Source: a virus. Taken from it: 64,000 nucleotides of DNA. The DNA is taken from the IMG/VR virus record IMGVR_UViG_3300032288_003533, positions 1-64,000 of that record. The stretch is one strand, 5' to 3'. Positions within the stretch are counted from its first letter, which is position 1; each line of letters starts with the position of its first letter. The translations under genes were made by a program, and so were the position numbers. Shown here one piece after another: positions 22,430 to 31,903 of the stretch. Under the pieces are notes generated by a model. The model did not search any database, was not told the origin of the DNA, and worked only from the letters and a program-made list of their open reading frames with translations.

Positions 22430-23722
22430 ATGAGTAAATTAAAACCAATTGGTAGTGAAAAACTACAAGGAAGTGCAAAACTAAATAGAATGTTAGAAAT
22501 TGCTATGTATAAAGAAGTTGATAAACAAAATATCAATGAAAGTAGCACAAAAGAGTATGATATACTATTACCAGATGGTAATAAATATGCAATTGTAAAA
22601 GAAAAGGTTGGGTATATAATAAAAAGAGGTTTAAATGAATCATCATTGGATTATATTGAGCCAATGAAAAATAGAACATATTACAGATCATATTCTCAAG
22701 CATTAAAAAAATTGAATTTAATTACCAAAGAATTAAATGAAATTTATGACAACCCAAATGGTGTTTCATTATTTGGTGAACAAACAAAATATACATTAAA
22801 AACCCCAAAGCCTAAACCGGCTGCTGATGATATGGGTGACACACCACCACCACCTCCAGCAGAACCCCCAGCAGTTCCAGACCCACAATTACCACCATCC
22901 CCATTGGAAGGTGGAGGTGATATGGGTATGCCACCACCAGAAGGGGGTGAAATGCCTGATATGGGTGGTGAAGATATGGGTGAAACGCCTAATATGGGTG
23001 ATGATATGGGTGATGATATGGGTGATGATATGGGTGATGATATGGGAGGTAAAGGTAAAAATGATGCTGAGCAAATTACATTTAAAACAATACAAAAATT
23101 AACAGGTAGATTAACACAAAAAATAAGAACTCTTGAAAATGAAGAAGGTTTAACATCTGAAGAAATTAAGTATGTTCTTAATATGGTTATTTCTTCCTTA
23201 AACATTGAGACTCTTGATGAGGAGGATCTTGACAATGTTATGTCAAAATTTGAAGGGGGTGAAGATATGGATAATATGGGTGCTGATGATATGGGTGAAA
23301 TGCCACCTATGGATGATGAAATGCCTCCTATGGATGATATGGGTGAAATGCCTCCTATGGGTGATGAGATGCCAGATATGGGTGAAATGCCACCACCAGT
23401 AGAAGGTGGGGATGAAAGTTATGCACCAAAAAAGAGATATTCAGAATCCAAAGTGGATAATATTTTATCAAAATATTTTGAATTAAGTCCAGAAGAAAAA
23501 ATATTAGCAGAACAAAAAAAGAACCAAAATGCAAAATTCTTAAAAGAGAATTTAAAATCAATAAATGTTTTATCTGAAACCAAAAATCAATATTTGGCTG
23601 CTGAAAGTTTTTTAAATAAATATAAAAGATTTAAAGTTATGGGCAAAACCAATTTGGGGAATATTATATTGAAATTAAATGAAAGAACAGTTAAAATAAA
23701 TAAAAGAGGAGATATCATATAA
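22430..23722 (+). CDS. Head-assembly region protein with Met-Gly-Asp low-complexity segments
   Basis: 430 residues. The N-terminal ~130 residues are globular (KEYDILLPDGNKYAIVKEKVGYIIKRG), preceded by NINESS, an I-x-E site. Residues ~145-215 and ~275-330 are low-complexity: Pro-rich runs and repeats of D-M-G-D/E, with pure GATGATATGGGT units around 23000-23045. Between them lies a helical segment (ITFKTIQKLTGRLTQKIRTLENEEGLTSEEIKYVLNMVIS, shown as TIQKLTGRLTQKIRTLENEE). The C-terminus is helical and basic. The same Pro/Asp-Met-Gly style occurs at the C-terminus of the portal. Probably structural or an assembly factor. Confidence 0.7.
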   Translation: MSKLKPIGSEKLQGSAKLNRMLEIAMYKEVDKQNINESSTKEYDILLPDGNKYAIVKEKVGYIIKRGLNESSLDYIEPMKNRTYYRSYSQALKKLNLITKELNEIYDNPNGVSLFGEQTKYTLKTPKPKPAADDMGDTPPPPPAEPPAVPDPQLPPSPLEGGGDMGMPPPEGGEMPDMGGEDMGETPNMGDDMGDDMGDDMGDDMGGKGKNDAEQITFKTIQKLTGRLTQKIRTLENEEGLTSEEIKYVLNMVISSLNIETLDEEDLDNVMSKFEGGEDMDNMGADDMGEMPPMDDEMPPMDDMGEMPPMGDEMPDMGEMPPPVEGGDESYAPKKRYSESKVDNILSKYFELSPEEKILAEQKKNQNAKFLKENLKSINVLSETKNQYLAAESFLNKYKRFKVMGKTNLGNIILKLNERTVKINKRGDII

Positions 23723-24114
23723 TGAATAGATTAGTTTTCATAAACTCATTAGGTGTTAATTATAAAGGTGATTTTATATATGAATTTATATTTTCATCTT
23801 CTGATTCAGTTTGGGGTGAAAATTGGGAAGCCAAACCATCAAATGGATATCCAAAACCACCAGAATTAAAATATATTACAAAAGTTGGACAATTAACAAC
23901 AGAAGATGTGTCATTATATTTAATACAAAATTCAGATTATTTTTCAATGATTGATTCTGTTGATGGCGTTATTGCACTAGGTTGGGAAATAAATGAAGAT
24001 GTTAAAAATAGATTGGTTTTCAAGTTTGGTGAAACTGAACAAGAAATAAAAAATAAACTATATGAAAGAGATTTAGTATTAGAATTTGAAAAAACAATGG
24101 TATATGAAAATTAA
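23722..24114 (+). CDS. Conserved-looking hypothetical protein, 130 residues
   Basis: Starts with a 1-base overlap with the preceding gene (ATAATG). Beta-rich N-terminal half (RLVFINSLGVNYKGDFIYEFIFS) containing SVWGENWEAKPSNGYPKPPE; helical acidic C-terminus. Aromatic residues and the WEAKP segment suggest a folded domain, but I recognise no family. It belongs to the terminase-proximal operon. Confidence 0.7.
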   Translation: MNRLVFINSLGVNYKGDFIYEFIFSSSDSVWGENWEAKPSNGYPKPPELKYITKVGQLTTEDVSLYLIQNSDYFSMIDSVDGVIALGWEINEDVKNRLVFKFGETEQEIKNKLYERDLVLEFEKTMVYEN

Positions 24115-24883
24115 TGAAAAAGTTATATCCCTTTTAGAGGGGGGGTTTTCAATGCAGACATTAAGAAATATGTCTGACAGTAATATAAATTATTTATATT
24201 CAAAATTAGTGAAAGAACAAACTACACCAATGAAGGGTAGTTTTATAACTAAAAATGAACTAAAGGCAAAGCAATTAGTTGGTCAAGGTTATAATGTTAG
24301 ACTTGAGAAAAAAGAAATGGGGGAGGCAAAGAAGAAGTCACAACCAAAAAATCCTTGGGCAATTTGTACAGCACAATTAAAAAAAGAATTTGGCACATCT
24401 GAAAGAAGTGAGTGGACAAAACCACAACTTAAAAAATATGAAAGATGTGTTATGGATGTTAAAAAAGGTGTTAAAGAGGGGTTAAATCCAATTGATGTTT
24501 TTATTGAAAATGAAATGGATAGAATGATTGAATCTTATGTTCAACCTAAAATAACAAAGAGTGAATTATTATTACATTTAAGAGAACAAGATGCACCAAC
24601 AACAAAACCAGTTGTGAAGCCAGCAAAACCAACTACAAAACCAACAAGAAGGGATAATCCATTTATTAACCCAAATCCAAAAGTTAATCCAGCACCAAAA
24701 GCAAATACTGAAACAAAACCAGTTGTGAAGCCAGCAAAACCAACTACAAAACCAACAAGAAGGGATAATCCATTTATTAACCCAAATCCAAAAGTTAATC
24801 CAACACCAAAAGCAATCTCACCTGAAAAAGCAAAAAATGCTATCATAGATAATATTATGGACTTAATAAATTTTGAAAAATAA
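24104..24883 (+). CDS. PWAICTAQ-type protein with duplicated Pro-rich segment
   Basis: 259 residues from the ATG at 24104; an ATG six codons earlier is possible. The helix NINYLYSKLVKEQTTP carries a V-K-E-Q site near residue 37. A short Cys-containing module follows: NPWAICTAQLKKEFG, then KKYERCVMDVKKG, a two-Cys unit I have seen in other large phages. The C-terminal region has a 37-residue unit repeated twice (PVVKPAKPTTKPTRRDNPFI then NPNPKVNP). Disordered Pro/Lys-rich repeats and a cleavage-like site fit a packaged or DNA-associated protein. Confidence 0.7.
   Translation: MKINEKVISLLEGGFSMQTLRNMSDSNINYLYSKLVKEQTTPMKGSFITKNELKAKQLVGQGYNVRLEKKEMGEAKKKSQPKNPWAICTAQLKKEFGTSERSEWTKPQLKKYERCVMDVKKGVKEGLNPIDVFIENEMDRMIESYVQPKITKSELLLHLREQDAPTTKPVVKPAKPTTKPTRRDNPFINPNPKVNPAPKANTETKPVVKPAKPTTKPTRRDNPFINPNPKVNPTPKAISPEKAKNAIIDNIMDLINFEK
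24600..24815 (+). repeat. Direct repeat of about 105 bp, two copies
   Basis: The segment starting ACAAAACCAGTTGTGAAGCC occurs at about 24601 and again at about 24713, near-identical through ...AATCCAAAAGTTAATCCA, encoding the duplicated Pro/Thr/Lys segment. Confidence 0.85.
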
Positions 24884-26232
24884 TGAAGGATATAGACAAA
24901 TTAATAAAAAGAAAATTAAAGGAGCAATTAAATTATAGTGGCTCTGAAAGGATGGATCCAAGACTTGAAAAGAAGTTGGCAGACCCTAATAGTATGTTTG
25001 CTAGAAATCCTGCTTTTAAGAGGGGTGCTGCTGATGTTCAAAAATTATATAGTGATTCATTTAATGATTTGGTTGAAAAGGTTAGAAATATGACTGGCAA
25101 GGATGATTTAACCCCAAATGAATTAGCTAGTGTAATATCAAGCACTATGATGCGAAATGTTCAAGCAATTCAACAGATTGAGCAATCAAATAGTAGTGAA
25201 TTGGTAGAAATAGCAGTAGAAGAAACATTAAATGAGATGGAAGTTTCAGATGAAACATTTACTATTAATGCAACATTAGGTATGCCAGGTAGTGATGTAG
25301 TGGGTAAAATGAAAAAAGATAAAGAGGAAATAGAAGATGAATTAACTTTTGAAGAACAAGAGGTTTTAGATGATGAAGTTTTTAAAAGAGATATTATCAA
25401 CGCTTTAATTGGTGGGGTTGCAAAAAAAGTACAATACATTTATGAAAAACCAGAAGTTAAAGCAAGATTGGATGAAATTAATCCAAGATTATTTCAATTA
25501 TATAAATCAACATTACCATTAATTGACCTTTATTTTTATTATTTAAATGAAAGTTTTATGGATGCTGCTAGTAGTGGTGGTGGAGTTGCTGGTGCTGTTG
25601 AAGTTGAAGATGAAGAAGATGAAGAAACAAATGAATTAAAAACTGTTATAAATGCTGCTGGGTTTATATTTCCAGTTCTATGTCATGAGATAGGTAAGGG
25701 CATTCAAGAAGCATTAGCAAGACAAGGTTACCCATCTGACACCAATATGGCTAATATGACATTAGGTCAAGCAGATACATTAAAAGCAGAAACAGAGGGT
25801 TTAAGAATTGGCCCAGCCATCTTAAAGAAGATAAGGAATATTTTACCAATGGATGTTTTAGATAAATCAGATATTGGGTTAATAAATTTCTTTTTTGTTG
25901 AATTATATAAAATACCAGCAAAAGAATTTCTTGATTTAATGAAATATGTTATATCAAATGATTCTAGTGATAATTCATATGCTAAAAATGAATTTAAAAA
26001 CTTAGTTGCTGCTGCAAGAGAAAGTAAGCAAAGATATATTGATTATTTAATGAGTCAATATGAAGAAGAATTTGATGATGGTGGATTAGGTGACCAAGAT
26101 GATGATACAAACACCCCAGATAATACATATTCTGGTGGTAAACAAGTTAAGAATTTTGACCCAAATGATTATGTTGATGTTAGTTTATCACAATTATTGA
26201 AAAATCTGAAAGATGCAAATATGTTAAATTAA
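24883..26232 (+). CDS. Terminase-proximal structural protein, 449 residues
   Basis: The start overlaps the previous stop by one base. N-terminal MKDIDKLIKRKLKEQ gives an L-K-E-Q site at residues 12-15. The rest is helical, with acidic stretches (EVEDEEDEETNE, EEEFDDGGLGDQDDDTN) and a small Gly-rich loop (AASSGGGVAGAV). SSTMMRNVQAIQQIEQSNSSEL and the long helices resemble assembly or neck proteins, but no specific match was recognised. It ends the operon in front of a terminator and terL. Confidence 0.7.
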   Translation: MKDIDKLIKRKLKEQLNYSGSERMDPRLEKKLADPNSMFARNPAFKRGAADVQKLYSDSFNDLVEKVRNMTGKDDLTPNELASVISSTMMRNVQAIQQIEQSNSSELVEIAVEETLNEMEVSDETFTINATLGMPGSDVVGKMKKDKEEIEDELTFEEQEVLDDEVFKRDIINALIGGVAKKVQYIYEKPEVKARLDEINPRLFQLYKSTLPLIDLYFYYLNESFMDAASSGGGVAGAVEVEDEEDEETNELKTVINAAGFIFPVLCHEIGKGIQEALARQGYPSDTNMANMTLGQADTLKAETEGLRIGPAILKKIRNILPMDVLDKSDIGLINFFFVELYKIPAKEFLDLMKYVISNDSSDNSYAKNEFKNLVAAARESKQRYIDYLMSQYEEEFDDGGLGDQDDDTNTPDNTYSGGKQVKNFDPNDYVDVSLSQLLKNLKDANMLN

Positions 26233-26252
26233 TTTTTATTTTTCATAGAATT

Positions 26253-26287
26253 AACCCCCATTCTTAATTAGTTTGGGGGTTTTTTTA
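26253..26287 (+). terminator. Terminator upstream of terL
   Basis: AACCCCCA stem against TGGGGGTT, loop of 13 bases, TTTTTTATTTT tail. Confidence 0.75.
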
Positions 26288-26291
26288 TTTT

Positions 26292-26304
26292 GTATGTATT
26301 TATA
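26292..26304 (+). promoter_or_regulatory. Late-type promoter motif GTATGTATTTATA
   Basis: TATTTATA core 13 bases before the terL ATG at 26318. Confidence 0.5.
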
Positions 26305-26317
26305 GAAAAAACAAAAT

Positions 26318-28069
26318 ATGACAAGAGATCAAGTATTGATTGAATCAGCCAAATGTATAAAAAGTACACCATATTGTTTAAAGACATACTTGCAAACTTA
26401 TGACAATACAGCAAAAAGATATGTACCATTAGATTTATTTCCAGACCAAGTAAAATTGATTGAAGATTTTGATTTATATAATGAAAATATTGCATTAAAG
26501 TATAGACAAGCAGGAGTATCAACAGTTACAGCAGCTTGGATATCAAAAAGATTGGCATTTGCAAATAGGAATAAACCTGAAAAAATATTAATTATTGCCA
26601 ACAAGTTGGATACTGCTGTTGAGATGGCTAATAAGGTTAGGCATTTTACAGAACAATGGCCTAATTGGGTTGGTATTGGATTTTCATCTGAAAAAAATTC
26701 AGCAAGGCATTTTAAATTAAATAATGATTGTGAGGTTAAAGCAGTAGCAACATCAAAAGATGCATTAAGGGGTTATACTCCAACCACATTAATATTTGAT
26801 GAGGCTGCTTATATTGATGCTGACCCTGACTTCTGGGCAGCTTCTATGGCTTCACTTTCAACTGGTGGTAAGGTTGTGGTAATATCAACCCCAAATGGTT
26901 ATGATCCAATATATTATGAGATATATGACCAAGCATTGCGTAATATGAATGAGTTCAAGATTACTGAAATGGTTTGGTATAGAGATCCAAGATATACAAA
27001 AGATTTATTTATGGTTAAGACAAAAGATATGATTCATTATCTTTTGAATAAAGAAGAATATACCAAAGATGATATAATAGATTTATCCCATGAAAATTCA
27101 TATGAAAGAGACCATCAAAAAGTAATTGAATATATTGAAGAAGGCTATAAGCCATGTTCATCTTGGTATGAGGGGATGGTAAAGAAATTGAAATATGATA
27201 AAAGAAAAGTTTCACAAGAGATTGAAAGTAATTTCTTGGGTTCTGGTGATAATGTATTTGATTCAGAATTATTGACAAATATTTTAAAAAATCAATTGGC
27301 TAATCCTATATCAAAATTAATGGGTAATAGTTTATGGATGTTTAAAGAACCAGAAAATGGACATAGGTATGTTGCAGGTGTTGATGTATCTAGGGGGGAT
27401 TCAGAAGATTTTTCAACAATACAGATTATTGATTTTGATTCACAAGAACAAGTATTAGAATATGTTGGTAAAATACCCCCAGATATATTAGCAGAAGTTG
27501 TTTATAAATGGTGTACATTGTATAAGGCATTTGTTGTTGTTGATTTGACTGGTGGTATGGGAGTTGCAACATCAAGAAAATTACAAGAAATGAATTATCC
27601 TAATTTATATTATGATAATATTGATACAAATAATAAATGGAAATATGATCCAAAAATGAATGAAAGGATTCCAGGTATTAATTTCAATAGTAAAAGGGTT
27701 CAAATGATTGCATCTTATGAAGAAGCATTAAGACATGGATTTAAAATTTATTCAAATAGACTATACAATGAGATGAATACATTTATATATATAAATGGGA
27801 GACCTGATCATCAAAAGGGTCATCATGATGATTGTATTATGGCAATATCAATGGCAACTTATGTTGCTGAGAAGTCTTTCCAAAATTTAGAAAAAATAAC
27901 TAACCACACAAAGGCAATGATTAGTTCTTGGAGTTCATTTACAAATCCATACAAAGAGCAAGCTATGTTTTTTAATCCTATGTTACCAAGTAATGGGGTT
28001 GATAAAATGATAAATGCACCAAATTTAAATGATTATCAAAAATATAATTGGTTATTTGGTGTTAAATAA
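26318..28069 (+). CDS. terL: Terminase large subunit (T4 gp17-like)
   Basis: 583 residues. ATPase half: K-Y-R-Q-A-G-V-S-T at 61-69 occupies the Walker A position but lacks the lysine of T4 gp17 (SRQLGKTT); K61 or R63 may substitute, as in other variant terminases. Walker B is TTLIFDEAAYID, followed by the coupling motif VVVISTPNG. Nuclease half: VAGVDVSRGDSEDFS, VVVDLTGG and HHDDCIMA supply the acidic RNase H-like site. The enzyme packages DNA into the prohead through the portal encoded next. It starts its own transcription unit behind a terminator and late-type motif. Confidence 0.95.
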   Translation: MTRDQVLIESAKCIKSTPYCLKTYLQTYDNTAKRYVPLDLFPDQVKLIEDFDLYNENIALKYRQAGVSTVTAAWISKRLAFANRNKPEKILIIANKLDTAVEMANKVRHFTEQWPNWVGIGFSSEKNSARHFKLNNDCEVKAVATSKDALRGYTPTTLIFDEAAYIDADPDFWAASMASLSTGGKVVVISTPNGYDPIYYEIYDQALRNMNEFKITEMVWYRDPRYTKDLFMVKTKDMIHYLLNKEEYTKDDIIDLSHENSYERDHQKVIEYIEEGYKPCSSWYEGMVKKLKYDKRKVSQEIESNFLGSGDNVFDSELLTNILKNQLANPISKLMGNSLWMFKEPENGHRYVAGVDVSRGDSEDFSTIQIIDFDSQEQVLEYVGKIPPDILAEVVYKWCTLYKAFVVVDLTGGMGVATSRKLQEMNYPNLYYDNIDTNNKWKYDPKMNERIPGINFNSKRVQMIASYEEALRHGFKIYSNRLYNEMNTFIYINGRPDHQKGHHDDCIMAISMATYVAEKSFQNLEKITNHTKAMISSWSSFTNPYKEQAMFFNPMLPSNGVDKMINAPNLNDYQKYNWLFGVK

Positions 28070-28081
28070 ATTATAAATTTT

Positions 28082-29938
28082 ATGAATAATAATAATCAAA
28101 ATTTAACAATTTGGCAAAGGTTATCTGCAACTTTTGGACCAAATTCATTATTAAATCAAGACATCCCAACTTATAAGTTTGATAAAAAAGAACTTTTAAG
28201 AACTCAAAACAAACTTGATTATGAAAGGGAAAAATTACAAGCACAACAATCATTTTATTTATCAAATCAATGGGCAAAGATTGATAATCATTTATATACG
28301 CAAGCCACATATTATGAGCCAACAAGATTAGCATCAATATATGATTTTGAAAGTATGGAATATACCCCAGAGATTGGTGCAGCATTAGATATATATGCTG
28401 AAGAATCCACAACAACTGATGAGGATGGGCATATGTTACAAATATATTCTGAATCAAAAAGAATAAAATCAGTATTAACTGATTTGTTCAATAATGTTTT
28501 GGACATAAATACATCATTACCAATGTGGACTAGAAATACTTGTAAGTTTGGAGATAATTTTATTTATTTAAAATTAGATCCAGAAAAAGGAATTGTTGGG
28601 GCAAACCAATTGCCAAATATTGAAATAGAAAGATTAGAACCAGGTAGTTCTGAAAAATCACCAAATTATGGGGAAATGTCATCTGAAAACAATTCTTTAA
28701 AATTTAAATGGAAAAACAAACAAATGGAATTTCAACCTTGGGAAATTGCACATTTTAGAATATTGGGGGATGATAGAAAATTACCATATGGAACATCATT
28801 GTTAGAAAAAGCAAGACGTATTTGGAAACAACTTTTATTATCAGAAGATGCTATGTTGATATATAGAACATCAAGAGCGCCAGAACGTAGAGTATTTAAA
28901 GTTTTTGTTGGTAATATGGATGATAATGATGTTGAGGCATATGTACAACGTGTTGCAAATAAATTCAAACGTGAGCAAATTGTTGATAGTAAAACAGGTA
29001 ATGTTGATATGAGGTTTAATCAAATGGCTGTGGATCAAGATTATTTCATACCAGTAAGAGACCCTGGTCAAGTTAGTCCTATTGAAACTTTACCTGGTGG
29101 AACAAATCTTGGTGAAGTTGCAGATATTGAGTATATCCAAAAAAAATTGGTTACAGCATTGAGAATACCAAAAACATTCTTGGGTTTTGAAGATGTTGCT
29201 GGTGAAGGAAAAACTTTAGCATTACAAGATATTAGATTTGCAAGAACAATAAATAGAATTCAAAAATGTATGTTAGCTGAATTAAACAAAATAGCAATTG
29301 TGCATTTGTTTATATTAGGTTTTGAGGATGAATTATCTAATTTCACACTAGGGTTAACAAATCCATCAACTCAATCAGATTTATTGAAAATAGATTTATG
29401 GGAGTCAAAAATTAGATTATATAAAGAAGCAACAGCTGATACTGGTTCAGGTATTGCGCCAACTTCAATTACTTGGGCTAAAAAACATATATTTGGTTGG
29501 TCTGATGAAGATATTAGGTTAGATTTACAACAACAAAGGGTTGAAAGGGCAGCAGCTGAAGAATTAAAACAAACAGCACTTGTTATCAAGAAAACAGGTT
29601 TATTTGATAATATTGATAAATTATATGGTTCAGTATCTGGTGCAACACCAAGTAATCAACCAACCCCACCACCAACAGATGGAATGGATATGGGTGGACT
29701 AGATATGGGTGGACTAGATATGGGAACCCCACCACCTGCACCAGCAGGAGAACCCCCAATTGAAGGAGGTGAAACACCCCCACCAGGAAGTGAGGTAACA
29801 CCAGAATCAAGAATAAAAAATTTAAACATATTACTTGAAAGTAATAAATTTAATGGTGTTAATTATGTTCCTTTAGGTAAGGGTCAAAAATCTTTGAGTG
29901 ATTTGGAAAAAGAACTAAAAAAGTTATTAGGTTCATAA
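28082..29938 (+). CDS. Portal protein (T4 gp20-like)
   Basis: 618 residues, directly after terL. Segments characteristic of gp20-like portals: YTPEIGAALDIYAEESTTTDEDG, TRNTCKFGDNFIYLKLDP, EIAHFRILGDDRKLPYG, RAPERRVFKVFVGNM, and VDQDYFIPVRDPGQ followed by TLPGGTNLGEVADIEYIQKK. The C-terminal ~100 residues are an extension with Pro-rich and M-D-M-G-G-L-D repeats not seen in T4, related in composition to the gene at 22430. It forms the dodecameric vertex for DNA passage and head-tail joining. Confidence 0.93.
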   Translation: MNNNNQNLTIWQRLSATFGPNSLLNQDIPTYKFDKKELLRTQNKLDYEREKLQAQQSFYLSNQWAKIDNHLYTQATYYEPTRLASIYDFESMEYTPEIGAALDIYAEESTTTDEDGHMLQIYSESKRIKSVLTDLFNNVLDINTSLPMWTRNTCKFGDNFIYLKLDPEKGIVGANQLPNIEIERLEPGSSEKSPNYGEMSSENNSLKFKWKNKQMEFQPWEIAHFRILGDDRKLPYGTSLLEKARRIWKQLLLSEDAMLIYRTSRAPERRVFKVFVGNMDDNDVEAYVQRVANKFKREQIVDSKTGNVDMRFNQMAVDQDYFIPVRDPGQVSPIETLPGGTNLGEVADIEYIQKKLVTALRIPKTFLGFEDVAGEGKTLALQDIRFARTINRIQKCMLAELNKIAIVHLFILGFEDELSNFTLGLTNPSTQSDLLKIDLWESKIRLYKEATADTGSGIAPTSITWAKKHIFGWSDEDIRLDLQQQRVERAAAEELKQTALVIKKTGLFDNIDKLYGSVSGATPSNQPTPPPTDGMDMGGLDMGGLDMGTPPPAPAGEPPIEGGETPPPGSEVTPESRIKNLNILLESNKFNGVNYVPLGKGQKSLSDLEKELKKLLGS

Positions 29939-29946
29939 TATTTATA
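29935..29946 (+). promoter_or_regulatory. Late-type promoter motif ATAATATTTATA
   Basis: Overlaps the portal stop region, 15 bases before the ATG at 29962. Confidence 0.5.
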
Positions 29947-29961
29947 AAAAAAAAGAAAAAT

Positions 29962-30666
29962 ATGAAATTTGGTAAAGTAAAAACAATTATTGAAAATAAT
30001 CTTTCAGAATCTGTAAAAGATAAAAAGATTTTTAAAGAAAACATAAAAAATTTTAAAAAGCATATATTAAGTGATAAAAATTTATCCAAATTATATGTGT
30101 TGTATGGTGATTTATCAAAACCAAGGGGGTTAAGTGAAAGTGCTGCTAAAACTTATCTGGATGAGGGAATTGATTGGGCTAAAAAATTAATTAATAAATC
30201 TAAAATACCTGTTATCTTAAATAAACTGGATAATAATGAGTATGAAAATATTGATAAATTGGTTTATGAATCAACTAAAAGTATTGAAGAATTAATTGAA
30301 ATCAAAAAAAATATTTTAAATACATTGACACAACCAATTAAAATTAATGAAAATAAAATTAACTTGCCAATAAGTTCAATGGTTAAAGTTGTTAATACAA
30401 AAGTTAATGAATATATTAATTCATTAAATGAGGAAACAAAAAAGGAAATTTTAGCATTATTAAAAGAAGATAAGAATAAATTAAATGATGATTTTAAATC
30501 ATTAAAATCTGATACAGAAAAAAAACTGGTTGAACTATCTTTGAATGAAACAAATATTGAAGTTAAAACAAAAATATTAAAAGCTATTGATAAAGTTAAA
30601 AGTGATAAGTTTGATATATTGAATTATTATGAGATAAAAAATTTAAATAAATCATTAAATGGTTAA
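29962..30666 (+). CDS. Helical Lys/Glu-rich head-region protein
   Basis: 234 residues, predominantly helical and charged. N-terminus MKFGKVKTIIENNLSESVKD has the helix plus L-S-E pattern of other possible cleavage leaders. A segment LYVLYGDLSKPRGLSESAAKTYLDEGIDWAK may be a small folded domain; the C-terminal half is coiled-coil-like (EEIKKEILALLKEDKNKL region). It lies between portal and prohead protease, where T4 has small core genes, so an internal core protein is a reasonable guess. Confidence 0.65.
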   Translation: MKFGKVKTIIENNLSESVKDKKIFKENIKNFKKHILSDKNLSKLYVLYGDLSKPRGLSESAAKTYLDEGIDWAKKLINKSKIPVILNKLDNNEYENIDKLVYESTKSIEELIEIKKNILNTLTQPIKINENKINLPISSMVKVVNTKVNEYINSLNEETKKEILALLKEDKNKLNDDFKSLKSDTEKKLVELSLNETNIEVKTKILKAIDKVKSDKFDILNYYEIKNLNKSLNG

Positions 30667-30722
30667 TTTTATTTGATAATTATATTGTTTTTGTTTATTT
30701 TTAAATAAACAATTAACAATCA

Positions 30723-31163
30723 ATGAAGAATGGGAAAAAAATAAGACTTAGGTTATTTAATGATTTAAAAGTATTTTATGGCACTATTGATTATATTGAA
30801 TTAAAATCAATTTACATAAATATCCAATCTTGGGTTCAACCCAAAGATGATTATACTAACTGGAAAAAAATTGTTTGCACCCAGTCTAGGGATATTAAGC
30901 ATACAATATTAGATGTCAATGATTTAAAGTTATTTCATAAATCAACAATTGTTGATTTGGATATTAGACATAGTGGGATTTCATTGGATAAAAAATCTTT
31001 TATGAATCTTGAAATAACTTTATTTGTTAAAGTTGGGGTTGATTTTAAATCAATTGAACTAAAAGACTCTGTTAGAAAAATAATAAAAGAAATATATAAT
31101 AAAAATATTTCAAAAAACAAATATTTTGATTTTTTCATAACAAAAAGAGATTTAATTCAATAA
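30723..31163 (+). CDS. Head-region hypothetical protein, 146 residues
   Basis: Basic protein with alternating beta strands (KIRLRLFNDLKVFYGTIDYIELKSIYINIQSW) and a helical C-terminus. No motif recognised. Located between portal and prohead protease genes, 57 bases after the preceding gene. No cleavage-type leader is apparent. Confidence 0.65.
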   Translation: MKNGKKIRLRLFNDLKVFYGTIDYIELKSIYINIQSWVQPKDDYTNWKKIVCTQSRDIKHTILDVNDLKLFHKSTIVDLDIRHSGISLDKKSFMNLEITLFVKVGVDFKSIELKDSVRKIIKEIYNKNISKNKYFDFFITKRDLIQ

Positions 31164-31175
31164 AACAAAACATTT

Positions 31176-31190
31176 TATATATTTATTATA
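31176..31190 (+). promoter_or_regulatory. Late-type promoter motif TATATATTTATTATA
   Basis: TATATATTTATT variant 11 bases before the prohead protease ATG at 31202. Confidence 0.4.
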
Positions 31191-31201
31191 TAAAATATAA
31201 T

Positions 31202-31903
31202 ATGAATAGTTTAAGAATACTAGAAGCAAATGAAATTGGTCATGGAATATTAATTGAGGCAGATGCTGGGTGGATTAATCCCAAAGACCAATTAAATATT
31301 AATTTAATACAAGAAAACAAGAAGTTAGATTATAAGAACCCTTTTGAATTTTATGCTGTATTGCAAAAGCATGATGTACCAAATAGAAATGGTAGAACAT
31401 ACCCTGAAAAAATATTAAAAAGGGAGGCTGAAAGATACAAAAAAATTATTGAAAAGGGTTTATCTACTTCTGAATTAAATCACCCCGAATCATCCTTAAT
31501 TGACTTAGATAGAGTTGCTCACTTAATAACAGATATTTGGTGGGATAATAATATACTAATGGGCAAATTATTGTTATTAACTTCTCCTGGCTTCCATGAG
31601 AGGGGTATTGTATCAACCAAGGGTGATGTTGCCGCAAATCTAATGAGGCAAGGAGTAAGCCTAGGAATCAGTTCTAGGGGGGTTGGATCACTTAAAAAAG
31701 TTGGGGAGAAAAATGAGGTTCAAGATGATTTTGAATTGATTTGTTTTGATTTGGTTTCATCGCCATCAACGCCTGGGGCATACCTATTCTCAAATAAGGA
31801 AGATAGGCATAAGTATGATGAGAAATTGGAAGAAGAAAAGAAAATTGACCCATCAAATAATATATTAAAATTAATGAATAAACTTGATAGTTATTTAAAA
31901 TGA
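31202..31903 (+). CDS. Prohead core protease (T4 gp21-like)
   Basis: 233 residues. The herpesvirus-assemblin-like serine protease fold of gp21 is marked by NRNGRTYPEKIL, the catalytic His in TSELNHPESS, and the catalytic Ser in LGISSRGVGSL, followed by ELICFDLVSSPSTPGA. T4 gp21 matures the prohead by cutting capsid, core and packaged proteins after (L/I)-x-E. Its presence supports the reading of E-Q sites in many proteins here as cleavage points. Its stop overlaps the start of the first LRR cassette of cluster 2 (ATGA), an unexpected neighbour. Confidence 0.93.
   Translation: MNSLRILEANEIGHGILIEADAGWINPKDQLNINLIQENKKLDYKNPFEFYAVLQKHDVPNRNGRTYPEKILKREAERYKKIIEKGLSTSELNHPESSLIDLDRVAHLITDIWWDNNILMGKLLLLTSPGFHERGIVSTKGDVAANLMRQGVSLGISSRGVGSLKKVGEKNEVQDDFELICFDLVSSPSTPGAYLFSNKEDRHKYDEKLEEEKKIDPSNNILKLMNKLDSYLK

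Noticed and set aside
22744-23235. 163-codon antisense frame over the Asp-Met-Gly repeats
   Set aside because: It is a composition artefact of GATATGGGT and CCACCA repeats.
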